Source of the DNA: JAMCRD01 sp964633405 | GTDB taxonomy: Bacteria; Patescibacteriota; Minisyncoccia; UBA6257; Colwellbacteraceae | Assembly (NCBI GenBank): GCA_964633405.1 | Contig: CAZWFV010000001.1 | Span: 1 to 39,880, forward strand | Length of the DNA stretch: 39,880 bases | Direction: 5' to 3' | In this document: piece after piece, positions 24,361-31,563 of the stretch | Position numbering within the stretch: position 1 is the first letter of the stretch | Layout: each line of letters opens with the position of its first letter | The notes under the pieces: generated by a model | What the model was told of the DNA's origin: nothing | The model's database searches: none | What the model saw: the letters and a program-made list of their open reading frames with translations, nothing else | Made by a program: the position numbers and the translations under genes

Positions 24361-24431
24361 GCCGGTGTAGCTTAATGGTAAAGCAGAGCCCTCATAAAGC
24401 TCGGAAGGAGGTCCGATTCCTCCCATCGGCA
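24361..24431 (+). tRNA. tRNA with CAT anticodon, elongator tRNA-Met type (tRNA-Ile2 not excluded)
   Basis: The acceptor is GCCGGTG with CATCGGC, one G-U pair, and G1-C72 excludes the initiator. The D arm is GCTT...AAGC. The anticodon stem is GAGCC and AGCTC with a C31-A39 mismatch around CTCATAA. The T arm is GGAGG-TCCGATT-CCTCC, where position 55 is C instead of T. The discriminator is A24431; CCA is not encoded. The CAT anticodon is read as Met unless the C is lysidinylated for Ile; neither the methionine nor the isoleucine-2 identity set is fully visible. A strong terminator follows after nine bases. Confidence 0.85.
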
Positions 24432-24439
24432 CAGTAACA

Positions 24440-24472
24440 AAAATAAGGGCGAGCCCCGCCCTTATTTTGTTT
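24440..24472. terminator. Bidirectional Rho-independent terminator
   Basis: The 12-bp stem (AAAATAAGGGCG, 24440-24451, with CGCCCTTATTTT, 24457-24468) encloses loop AGCCC and is followed by GTTTGTTTT. It serves the plus-strand tRNA and, from the other side, the minus-strand NYN gene, whose stop lies at 24476. The stem's A-run provides the U-tract in the minus direction. Confidence 0.92.
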
Positions 24473-24475
24473 GTT

Positions 24476-24988
24476 TTATACGCCATCGACGTTATTGTGG
24501 AGAATACTTATTTTAAGTTTCCACTCCGACAAGTTATAAAACTTGTCGGCTACACGCCACAATCCCTGAGATATACTACTTTCCCAGCTGACCACCTCGA
24601 CTTTTTTACCAAGTCTCTGAAGTTCCCTGACCAGTGGCACAAAATCCTCGTCACCGCTTACCAAGACCACCGTATCAACTCTTCCGGCATCACGCATAGC
24701 CTCCACTGTTATATCGACATCACAATCACCCTTCTTCTTACCATCGCCGAAGATCTTCAGATTCTTCGTTTTTAGCTCGATCCCAATTTTTTGCAGGGCT
24801 TTGAAGAATTTATCTGAATTATGTGTCCCGTCATCCACGACGAAGGCAACTATCCTGAACAGGCTTCTGTCGCTTACTAGGAAGTCCTTCAATTTACGGT
24901 AATCCAGGAGTCTGTCAGGTATCTCTTTGCTGCATGGGTAGTATAAATTCTGGTTGTCTATCAGCACCAAAACCTTATCTCTCGACAT
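24476..24988 (-). CDS. NYN-domain (LabA/DUF88 family) putative ribonuclease
   Basis: The ATG at 24988 gives 170 residues, MSRDKVLVLIDNQNLYY. A longer frame starting at TTG 25024 would be interrupted by a terminator-like hairpin in the mRNA and lacks an ATG, so the shorter start is preferred. The NYN fold is recognisable by the IDNQN motif near residue 10, DDG, GDCDVDITVEAM, LVSGDEDFVPLVRELQRLGKKVEVV and SWESSISQGLWRVADKF, which place acidic residues at the expected metal site. LabA-type NYN proteins are PIN-like nucleases or RNA-binding regulators; the target is not known. It lies downstream of the initiator tRNA. Confidence 0.85.
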   Translation of the reverse strand: MSRDKVLVLIDNQNLYYPCSKEIPDRLLDYRKLKDFLVSDRSLFRIVAFVVDDGTHNSDKFFKALQKIGIELKTKNLKIFGDGKKKGDCDVDITVEAMRDAGRVDTVVLVSGDEDFVPLVRELQRLGKKVEVVSWESSISQGLWRVADKFYNLSEWKLKISILHNNVDGV

Positions 24989-24992
24989 AGAT

Positions 24993-25018
24993 TTTAAAAG
25001 AACCGACTTGATGTCGGT
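24993..25018 (-). terminator. Terminator-like hairpin between initiator tRNA and the NYN gene
   Basis: On the minus strand ACCGAC-ATCAA-GTCGGT is directly followed by TCTTTTAAAA, a stem and U-run layout. It lies about 140 bases downstream of the initiator tRNA and just before the ATG of the NYN gene. It could end the tRNA transcript or act as a 5' hairpin for the NYN mRNA. The stem is only six base pairs, so its strength is uncertain. Confidence 0.55.
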
Positions 25019-25155
25019 CCTCAATTTAGTTAATTAGACCGCCATCGACCTTACCGATTAGATACGATAAATAAGAGCATTTGTCAAACAGGTGCCGGTA
25101 GAGGCTAAAACCGTCCCGTGTGGGCCAATAGCCACCAATATTTAGTTTGAATTTG

Positions 25156-25226
25156 TTGCGGGGGCGGGAGTCGAACCCACTCCTGAAGCTTATGAGGCTT
25201 CCGAGGTACCGTTCCTCTACCCCGCG
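25156..25226 (-). tRNA. Initiator tRNA-fMet (anticodon CAT)
   Basis: On the minus strand the acceptor stem is CGCGGGG (25226-25220) with CCCCGCA, leaving the C1-A72 mismatch that marks bacterial initiators. The D stem GAGG/CCTC has A11-U24, also an initiator feature. The anticodon loop is CTCATAA. The anticodon stem is GAAGC/GCTTC, so positions 29-31 and 39-41 read A-U, G-C, C-G instead of three G-C pairs with G on the 5' side. The T arm is GTGGG-TTCGACT-CCCGC. The discriminator is A25156, and CCA is not encoded. The 71-nt length fits a normal cloverleaf. Confidence 0.95.
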
Positions 25227-25252
25227 ACCGATAATCTCTTGCGAGCGACTAA

Positions 25253-25281
25253 ATTCTAGTGCCGCAAATATGCGTTGTCAA
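25253..25281 (-). promoter_or_regulatory. Sigma-70 promoter of the initiator tRNA gene
   Basis: On the minus strand a perfect -35 TTGACA (25281-25276) and a -10 TAGAAT (25258-25253) are separated by exactly 17 bp. The transcript start would lie near 25246, about 20 bases before the mature 5' end. The -35 overlaps the pheS -35 on the other strand. Confidence 0.85.
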
Positions 25282-25303
25282 AGATTTGCGTATCTTCTAG
25301 AAT
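25275..25303 (+). promoter_or_regulatory. Sigma-70 promoter of pheST
   Basis: TTGTCA (25275-25280) and TAGAAT (25298-25303) are separated by 17 bp. The predicted start near 25310 gives only about six bases before the pheS ATG. The spacer holds an AAGAT/ATCTT inverted repeat (25280-25295). The -35 is shared, as its complement, with the divergent initiator-tRNA promoter. Confidence 0.8.
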
Positions 25304-25315
25304 ATTGTTATTACC

Positions 25316-26317
25316 ATGGATTCTAAGTTGCCCGAACAGATAAAGAAAATCCGCCAGCAAGCTCTCGATGAGATGCAGGGAATAAAAAACGGGGATGGAC
25401 TGGAGCGTTTCAGGATAAAATATCTTGGTCGCGGTGACGGCATAAACGCAATATTGAGGTCGCTCAAAGACATATCGGTGGATGAGCGGCGTGTCATCGG
25501 ACCGGAAGCTCAACTCCTAAAAAAAGAGCTAGAGGATATGATTTCGTTCAAATCGCGTGAGTTTTCAGAAGAATCTGCCGAACTGGACATCGACGTGACG
25601 CGACCAGGCAAACGACCGCCAATAGGACACCTCCATCCGCTGACGCTAATCGAGAACGAGATGCGTGACATATTTACCTCCATGAACTTTTCCGTAGTTG
25701 ATGGCCCAGAAGTGGAGACTGAGTATTACAACTTCGATGCCCTTAATATCCCGCCCAATCATCCGGCTAGGGAGATGTGGGACACCTTCTGGATAAAGGG
25801 GAAGAAAGGCGAACGAAGGTCTCGCTTACTCTTAAGGACCCACACCAGTCCAGTGCAGATCCGCTATATGGAGACGCACCAGCCCCCATTTCAGATAATC
25901 GTCCCTGGACGCGTTTTTAGGTATGAGGCCACTGATACTTCGCATGAGATAAATTTCTACCAACTGGAAGGCCTTATGGTCGGTAAGGATATAAGCTTAG
26001 CCAATTTCAAGTACGTTATAGAAGAATTCTTCCACAGGTTCTTCAAGGAACGGGTCCAGTGTCGTCTGCGTCCGAGTTATTTCCCGTTCGTGGAGCCAGG
26101 GGTTGAAGTTGATATAAAATCTAGAGGTAAGTGGTTGGAGATATTGGGCGCGGGGATGGTACACCCCAAAGTTTTCGAAGCCGCCCACCTTAACCCAAGA
26201 GGTTTGCAGGGATTCGCTTTTGGGATGAGTATCGAGAGGCCAGCGATGATTAAGTACAACATCCCTGATATACGCATGTTCTACTCTAATGACATAAGAT
26301 TCCTTAGACAGTTCTGA
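25316..26317 (+). CDS. pheS: Phenylalanine--tRNA ligase alpha subunit
   Basis: The 333-residue protein has an N-terminal coiled-coil tRNA-binding arm (about residues 1-90) with the YLGRGDGINAILRSLKDIS stretch. The catalytic domain has class II motifs: motif 1 near HPLTLIENEMRDIF, the LLRTHTSPVQIRYM region with motif 2 at PGRVFRYEATDTSHEINFYQLEGLMV, and motif 3 at GFAFGMSIERPAMIKY. It charges tRNA-Phe as an alpha2beta2 enzyme with PheT. pheT follows four bases after the stop. Confidence 0.97.
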   Translation: MDSKLPEQIKKIRQQALDEMQGIKNGDGLERFRIKYLGRGDGINAILRSLKDISVDERRVIGPEAQLLKKELEDMISFKSREFSEESAELDIDVTRPGKRPPIGHLHPLTLIENEMRDIFTSMNFSVVDGPEVETEYYNFDALNIPPNHPAREMWDTFWIKGKKGERRSRLLLRTHTSPVQIRYMETHQPPFQIIVPGRVFRYEATDTSHEINFYQLEGLMVGKDISLANFKYVIEEFFHRFFKERVQCRLRPSYFPFVEPGVEVDIKSRGKWLEILGAGMVHPKVFEAAHLNPRGLQGFAFGMSIERPAMIKYNIPDIRMFYSNDIRFLRQF

Positions 26318-26321
26318 TGGC

Positions 26322-28238
26322 ATGAAATTCTCCTATTCTCTACTGAAAAAATTTGTGCCTGCGCTTCCTCCGAAGAACAAGCTTGTTGATGAGTTTAGCA
26401 TGAAAGCATTCGAAGCCGAGGAAGTAAAGGGGGACACGATTGAGATCAAGGTCCTAAATCGCTACTCGGACGCCGCCTCTCATTGGGGAATAGCGCGAGA
26501 AGCATCGGCCATATTTAATATAGGCAAGAAGATACCGGAAAAGAAACTGGTAAATATCCCCCAAAACATAGGGGCAATCAAAGTTAGAGTCAGTGATCCG
26601 GAAGGTTGTCCACGCTATATGGCTCGGTACTTCGAGTTGAGGAAAATCGGGCCATCCCCAGCGTGGATTAAGAAAGCTATTGTTTCCTGCGGACTAAGAC
26701 CGATAAATGCAGTGGTCGACATCATGAATTACGTGATGCTTGAAACTGGCCAGCCGTTGCACGCTTTCGACGCCGATAAGTTTGGTCGTGAGATAATCGT
26801 CCGTAAGGCCAGTAAAGGAGAGAAGATAACCACGCTCGACAACGTGACTTATTCCCTGGATCCGAGCACTTTGGTCATAGCCAATAATAAAGAACCGCTG
26901 GCCATAGCGGGCATAAAAGGCGGGAAGACGGCCGAAGTTGATAGATATTCCAGGTTTATAATCGTGGAAGCGGCTACATTCAGCGGCAGTATGGTATATG
27001 TTACGTCTCGCAAGCTGGGCCTGGCAACTGATGCCTCGCTTCGTTTCGCCCACGAGTTATCTCCGTATCTGGCTGAGGTTGGAATGGACAGGGCCAGCGT
27101 GCTCCTGGCAGAAATATTGGACGCAAGGATGATGGATTCCAAGGATGTCCATAAGAAGCTGCCCAGCAGGGAAATGATTGAGTTCGACGTGGCTAAGCAC
27201 AACAGCATAATAGGCTCGGATTTGTCGGTCAAGACCGTAATCGGTTACCTGAAGCGTCTCGGTTTCGGTATAACCATGAATAAAAAGTCCACCGACAGGT
27301 TCATTGTTGAGGTGCCGGTATTGAGGGATGACATAACCATCTTTGAGGATTTGGTTGAAGAGGTTTCCCGGCTGCACGGCTATGACAAGCTTGCCCCGCG
27401 TAGGCCGCTTGTCGGACTGGCTCCTTCGGAGACGGACGATGTCATCCCAGTAAAGGACGAGATACGGATTATTCTCTCCTCCCTAGGGTTCTTTGAGACA
27501 TATAATTACACCTTCATAGGCAAACGGGCCGCTGCTTCTGATTTCCTGCCAGTCAGAAATTCGGATGCGTTGGAAGTGGAGAACCCCATCTCCAACGATA
27601 TGAGGCTCCTGCGCTCCGAATTGATAACTGGACTGTCTGGCAATGTGGATAGCAACGAGGTATTGCAGGACAATCTGCGTTTCTTCGAGATAGGTAATGT
27701 CTGGGTTCCGAAAGAGGAGTTGCATCTGGGACTGGCGGTTCACTTGCAAAGCGGCGAATCACTGTTGGAGATTAAGGGAGTCATCCAGACGATGTTGGAA
27801 CGGATAGGGATCATCGATTTTATATTTACTCCACATAGGAACTCCTTGCTTGTTGAATCTGGCAAGGCGGTTTTGGGTTTCATCTCCGCTTACAATCGTA
27901 AACGGTCCTACGCAGAACTGAATTTGGGGGCGTTGCTCAAGTTGGCAAGCAGCGAGAACGAATTCAAGCCGCTACCCAAATATCCAGCGGTTGCTAGGGA
28001 TCTCTCGCTTGTCGTCTCCGATAAGGTCAAGGTGGGGGACATAATCGACGCCATAGGCATAGCCGGAGTCGGTGACATTGAGAACATAGATCTTATCGAT
28101 TATCTCGACCCGACACACTTCACCTTTAGGATAGTTTTCAGGTCTGCGAATCGTACTTTGACCAACGACGAGGCGAACAACAAGCTGACCCAAATAATCA
28201 AGTATTTAAGCGGCCGATTTAACCTGAAGGTTAGATAA
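26322..28238 (+). CDS. pheT: Phenylalanine--tRNA ligase beta subunit, short form without EMAP domain
   Basis: At 638 residues this PheT is some 150 residues shorter than the usual ~790-800. The N-terminal stretch MKFSYSLLKKFVPALPPKNKLVDEF...AFEAEEV passes directly to IEIKVLNRYSDAASHWGIAREASAIF, so the EMAP/OB tRNA-binding insertion of B2 is missing. The B3/B4 editing region is present (GCPRYMARYFELRKIG, GLRPINAVVDIMNYVMLETGQPLHAFDADK), as are B5 (AKHNSIIGSDLSVKTVIGYLKRLGFG), the catalytic-like B6/B7 domains and the C-terminal FDX-ACB anticodon domain (PLPKYPAVARDLSLVVSDKV). It forms one operon with pheS. Confidence 0.95.
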   Translation: MKFSYSLLKKFVPALPPKNKLVDEFSMKAFEAEEVKGDTIEIKVLNRYSDAASHWGIAREASAIFNIGKKIPEKKLVNIPQNIGAIKVRVSDPEGCPRYMARYFELRKIGPSPAWIKKAIVSCGLRPINAVVDIMNYVMLETGQPLHAFDADKFGREIIVRKASKGEKITTLDNVTYSLDPSTLVIANNKEPLAIAGIKGGKTAEVDRYSRFIIVEAATFSGSMVYVTSRKLGLATDASLRFAHELSPYLAEVGMDRASVLLAEILDARMMDSKDVHKKLPSREMIEFDVAKHNSIIGSDLSVKTVIGYLKRLGFGITMNKKSTDRFIVEVPVLRDDITIFEDLVEEVSRLHGYDKLAPRRPLVGLAPSETDDVIPVKDEIRIILSSLGFFETYNYTFIGKRAAASDFLPVRNSDALEVENPISNDMRLLRSELITGLSGNVDSNEVLQDNLRFFEIGNVWVPKEELHLGLAVHLQSGESLLEIKGVIQTMLERIGIIDFIFTPHRNSLLVESGKAVLGFISAYNRKRSYAELNLGALLKLASSENEFKPLPKYPAVARDLSLVVSDKVKVGDIIDAIGIAGVGDIENIDLIDYLDPTHFTFRIVFRSANRTLTNDEANNKLTQIIKYLSGRFNLKVR

Positions 28239-28245
28239 AAGCGGC

Positions 28246-28274
28246 TTGTTCTAAGCCCTCTAAAGGGGTATAAT
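28246..28274 (+). promoter_or_regulatory. Sigma-70 promoter of gyrB
   Basis: TTGTTC (28246-28251) and a perfect TATAAT (28269-28274) are 17 bp apart. The predicted start near 28281 coincides with a GCCTT-GAAAG-AAGGC hairpin (28281-28295). That hairpin contains the AAGG Shine-Dalgarno sequence used by gyrB, eight bases before the ATG. Confidence 0.8.
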
Positions 28275-28302
28275 TACAACGCCTTGAAAGAAGGCTTTTT
28301 AT

Positions 28303-30213
28303 ATGGCTAAAGACTCCTATACAGCTAAAGATATTGAGGTTCTAGAGGGCCTGCAGCCGGTCAGAAAGCGCCCCGGTATGTATATAGGTTCTACGGGACC
28401 GGACGGTCTACACCACCTCATTTGGGAGGTGGTCAACAACTCCATTGATGAAGCGATGGCCGGATTTGCCAAGAAAGTGGATGTTGCCCTGTTACCTGAC
28501 GGCAAGAGCGTCCAGGTCAAGGACGACGGTCGCGGTATCCCGGTCGACATACACCCGCACACCAAGAAATCCGCCCTCGAGACCGTCTTGACCACACTGC
28601 ATGCCGGCGGGAAATTTAGTAACGCGTCATACAAGGTTTCTGGGGGACTGCACGGCGTAGGCGTATCAGTGGTTAATGCCCTTTCTATTGAAACTAAGGT
28701 AGAGGTATGTCGTGAAGGAAAGCGCTACGTTCAGGAATATGCTCGAGGCATACCAAAATATAAAGTTAAGGAGGAGGGTAAATGCAATCAGAACGGTACC
28801 GTCGTTACTTTCTCACCAGACCCCGAGATTTTTAAAGAGATATCCTTCGATCGTAAACGGGTATTGGAATATCTGAGACAGCAAGCCTTTCTCACCAAAG
28901 GCATAAAAATAGACTTTGCCGACCTGCGGTCAGAGACGCCATTCTATTACGGATTCTGCTTCGAGGGGGGTATAAGGTCCTTTCTGGACTATATGGATTC
29001 AGACGGCGATAAGCCTATCCAGAATCACGTCTTCTATACGGAAAGAGAGAGCGACGGAATAGCCGTCGAGATAGCCCTCTGTTATACAGATGGCATTGAA
29101 ATAAATGAACTGGCCTTCGCCAACAATATCCAGAATCCGGAGGGCGGCATGCACCTAACCGGTTTCAAGTCCGCCTTAACTAGGACACTAAACGATTATG
29201 CCAGGAGCAACAACTACATAAAGGAGAAAGATGAGAACCTCACCGGCGAGGATGTACGGGAGGGGTTGACGGCGATAGTCTCCATAAAACTGGCCAATCC
29301 TCAGTTCGAGGGCCAGACAAAAGCCAAACTCGGCAATCCCGAGGCGCGCACAGCGGTGGAGACGGTGATGAACACCAGCTTCAGGGAGTTTCTGGATAAG
29401 TACAAGAGCGACGCCGAACATATAATGGCTAAATGTCTGTTGGCGGCAAAGGCTCGCAAGGCGGCCAAGGTTGCCAAGGAGACTATATTGCGTAAAGGAG
29501 TCTTAGATGGACTAACCCTTCCCGGAAAGTTAGCCGATTGCCAGTCCCGTAAGGCCGAAGATTCGGAACTGTTTATAGTCGAAGGAGACTCTGCTGGCGG
29601 CAGCGCCAAAATGGCCAGAGATCGACGGACCCAGGCTATCCTGCCTCTCCGCGGCAAGATACTTAACGTGGAGAAAGCCCGCTTGGACAAGATGCTGGTC
29701 AACAAGGAGATCACCGCCCTTATTGTCGCCTTAGGTACGGCTATAGCTGAGGATTTCGACATAAGCAAACTTAGATACCACAAGATAATACTCATGACCG
29801 ATGCCGACGTGGACGGCGCCCATATTAGGACCCTGTTACTGAGCCTGTTCTACAGACACTTCCCGCAGATAATAGAGGGCGGATACCTTTATATTGCTCA
29901 ACCGCCCCTGTACCGGATACAGTCCGGGAAGACCGTACAATACGCCTGGAGTGACGAGGAAAAGAACAAGCTGGCCAAGGAAAGCAAAGCCGCGAACCCG
30001 AACGTACAACGTTATAAGGGCCTGGGCGAGATGAACCCGGATCAGCTGTCGGAGACCACCATGCACCCCGCACACAGAACCCTTCTTAGAGTTACGGTAG
30101 ATGATGCCAGGGAAGCGGATCACATGTTCGACATCCTGATGGGCACCGATGTAATGCCTAGAAAGCATTTCATAATGACCCAGGGTCATCTTGTGTCGAA
30201 TCTTGATTTATAG
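28303..30213 (+). CDS. gyrB: DNA gyrase subunit B
   Basis: The 636-residue type IIA topoisomerase B subunit has the GHKL ATPase domain (LEGLQPVRKRPGMYIGST, DDGRGIP, GGLHGVGVSVVNALS), the transducer domain, and the TOPRIM domain (LFIVEGDSAGGSAKMARDRRTQAILPLRGKILNVEKA, MTDADVDGAHIRTLLLS). The C-terminal tail is QRYKGLGEMNPDQLSETTMHP. It introduces negative supercoils with GyrA, whose gene is not in the window. The ATP-pocket segment reads EVVNNSIDEA, with Asn where Asp is usual before the Mg-binding Asn. ParE is possible but the overall length and linkage favour GyrB. It has a hairpin-embedded Shine-Dalgarno. secE follows. Confidence 0.95.
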   Translation: MAKDSYTAKDIEVLEGLQPVRKRPGMYIGSTGPDGLHHLIWEVVNNSIDEAMAGFAKKVDVALLPDGKSVQVKDDGRGIPVDIHPHTKKSALETVLTTLHAGGKFSNASYKVSGGLHGVGVSVVNALSIETKVEVCREGKRYVQEYARGIPKYKVKEEGKCNQNGTVVTFSPDPEIFKEISFDRKRVLEYLRQQAFLTKGIKIDFADLRSETPFYYGFCFEGGIRSFLDYMDSDGDKPIQNHVFYTERESDGIAVEIALCYTDGIEINELAFANNIQNPEGGMHLTGFKSALTRTLNDYARSNNYIKEKDENLTGEDVREGLTAIVSIKLANPQFEGQTKAKLGNPEARTAVETVMNTSFREFLDKYKSDAEHIMAKCLLAAKARKAAKVAKETILRKGVLDGLTLPGKLADCQSRKAEDSELFIVEGDSAGGSAKMARDRRTQAILPLRGKILNVEKARLDKMLVNKEITALIVALGTAIAEDFDISKLRYHKIILMTDADVDGAHIRTLLLSLFYRHFPQIIEGGYLYIAQPPLYRIQSGKTVQYAWSDEEKNKLAKESKAANPNVQRYKGLGEMNPDQLSETTMHPAHRTLLRVTVDDAREADHMFDILMGTDVMPRKHFIMTQGHLVSNLDL

Positions 30214-30248
30214 GGCATATTTGAGATACTGTTGTAAAGCTTTTATAT

Positions 30249-30437
30249 ATGTTTCAGCGACTAAACTCGTTTTTAAGGGAATCTCGGCAGGAGCTTCAGC
30301 ATGTTAACTGGCCGACGAGGAAGGAGACCATCAGGATGGTTATTATTGTTATCACTATCTCTGCCGCCACGGCCATCTTCTTGGGTGCCATGGACTATAT
30401 CTTCCTTACTTCGTTGGGTCACCTGATCGGACAATAA
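30249..30437 (+). CDS. secE: Preprotein translocase subunit SecE
   Basis: The 62-residue single-helix protein has the SecE pattern: an amphipathic ESRQELQHVNWPTRKETIRM segment before one transmembrane helix (about residues 29-54). The conserved WPTR motif is at about residue 20. SecE clamps the SecY channel. It is followed after eight bases by nusG, the common bacterial order secE-nusG-rplK. It is the first of these genes after gyrB, with a gap of 35 bases and no recognisable terminator, so it may be cotranscribed with gyrB. Confidence 0.95.
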   Translation: MFQRLNSFLRESRQELQHVNWPTRKETIRMVIIVITISAATAIFLGAMDYIFLTSLGHLIGQ

Positions 30438-30445
30438 ATATAAAC

Positions 30446-31015
30446 ATGGCCGTTAAGAAAAAGGTCTTGGAGGAGTCTAATAAGCAGGGATTGAAGCAAT
30501 GGTACGCCGTGCATACCTATGCCGGATACGAGGACGCCGTCGCCCGCTATTTAAAGCAGCGTATTGAATCTCTGGGCGTAGAGGACAAGATCTTCAAGGT
30601 TATAGTCCCTAAGGAAAAGAAGATAAAGATAAAGAACGGTAAGCGCCTTACCATCGAAGAGAAAATATACCCAGGCTACGTTCTTGTTGAAATGATCCTA
30701 GATGAGGGTTCTTGGTATGTCGTCCGCAATACGCCGAGGGTCACGGGTTTCGTCGGCGCAGACCCCACCAAACCCACACCTCTTTCCTATGAGGAAGTCG
30801 AATCGCTAATGAACAGGATGAGCGGCGGCGAGCTTAAGTTCAGGGTTGATCTACGCGTTGGGGACCTGGTCAGGGTAACCGACGGGCCGTTTAAGGACTA
30901 TGACGGCAGAGTTTCGGAGGTCGACGAGGAACGCGGTCGGGTCAAGGTTATGGTTCCTGTCTTCGGTCGCGATACCGCGGTAGAACTCGATTCTCTACAG
31001 ATAAAGAAGGTGTAG
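30446..31015 (+). CDS. nusG: Transcription termination/antitermination factor NusG
   Basis: The 189-residue protein has the NGN domain (KQWYAVHTYAGYEDAVARYL, FKVIVPKEKKIKI, YPGYVLVEMILDEGSWYVVRNTPRVTGFVG, about residues 15-115) and the KOW domain (VGDLVRVTDGPFKDYDGRVSEVDEERGRVKVMV, about 130-165). NusG binds RNA polymerase and couples transcription to translation or Rho. It is the standard partner gene between secE and rplK. Confidence 0.97.
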   Translation: MAVKKKVLEESNKQGLKQWYAVHTYAGYEDAVARYLKQRIESLGVEDKIFKVIVPKEKKIKIKNGKRLTIEEKIYPGYVLVEMILDEGSWYVVRNTPRVTGFVGADPTKPTPLSYEEVESLMNRMSGGELKFRVDLRVGDLVRVTDGPFKDYDGRVSEVDEERGRVKVMVPVFGRDTAVELDSLQIKKV

Positions 31016-31068
31016 GATTTTGCAATTTAGACGGATCTATTCTAAGCTTGATAAGTTAAATTTGGAAA

Positions 31069-31494
31069 ATGGCTGCAAAGAAAGTAAAAACAGTACTAAA
31101 ACTACAAATTGCCGCTGGTAAAGCTAATCCCGCACCACCGATAGGCCCGGCTTTGGGTCAGCACGGCGTCAATATTCAAGAGTTCTGCATTAAGTTCAAC
31201 GAAGCGACGAAAGATATGGGAGGCGATATCGTGCCGGCTGAAATAACGATCTATGAGGACAGGACATTCACCTTCAAGCTCAAAACGCCCCCGGCTTCCG
31301 ATCTGCTCAGAAAAGCCGCTGGGATCGACAAAGGATCGGCTGTGCCAAACAAACAGAAGGTGGGCAAGATAACTAAAACGGATCTGCGTAAGATAGCAGA
31401 GAGGAAGATGAGCGATTTGAACGCCAATGACGTTAATGCGGCGGAGAAGATTATAGCCGGAACCGCCCGTTCTATGGGAATAGATATAGTGTAA
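31069..31494 (+). CDS. rplK: 50S ribosomal protein L11 (uL11)
   Basis: The 141-residue protein is full-length L11: MAAKKVKTVLKLQIAAGKANPAPPIGPALGQHGVNIQEFCIKFNEATK, with the prolines that form the factor-binding site. The C-terminal RNA-binding domain ends KIIAGTARSMGIDIV. It is the stalk base of the GTPase-associated centre. In most bacteria rplA (uL1) follows directly; here a strong terminator comes 20 bases later and tmk follows instead. Confidence 0.97.
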   Translation: MAAKKVKTVLKLQIAAGKANPAPPIGPALGQHGVNIQEFCIKFNEATKDMGGDIVPAEITIYEDRTFTFKLKTPPASDLLRKAAGIDKGSAVPNKQKVGKITKTDLRKIAERKMSDLNANDVNAAEKIIAGTARSMGIDIV

Positions 31495-31514
31495 GCGATA
31501 CGGATCGCAACTAG

Positions 31515-31541
31515 ATGGCCTGAGTTAGCTCAGGCCATTTT
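31515..31541 (+). terminator. Rho-independent terminator after rplK
   Basis: A 10-bp perfect stem ATGGCCTGAG (31515-31524) and CTCAGGCCAT (31529-31538) encloses loop TTAG and is followed by TTTTAATG. It sits 20 bases after the rplK stop and just before the tmk -10. Its A-T ends may also permit some readthrough. Confidence 0.92.
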
Positions 31542-31548
31542 AATGCCC

Positions 31549-31554
31549 TATAAT
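31549..31554 (+). promoter_or_regulatory. -10 element of tmk
   Basis: A perfect TATAAT ends nine bases before the ATG at 31564. A weak -35 (TTAGCT, 31525-31530) at 18 bp lies inside the terminator hairpin. The position means a leaderless or near-leaderless tmk-gatB transcript, and it excludes the upstream ATG at 31543 as the start. Confidence 0.65.
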
Positions 31555-31563
31555 CTAGTCAGC

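Noticed and set aside
30221..30249. TTGAGA and TATATA at 17 bp before secE, considered as a promoter
   Set aside because: The -10 would overlap the secE ATG, so the transcript would start inside the gene.
31543..31563. Upstream ATG that would add seven residues to thymidylate kinase
   Set aside because: The -10 TATAAT (31549-31554) lies inside this extension, and the added residues do not fit the family N-terminus.
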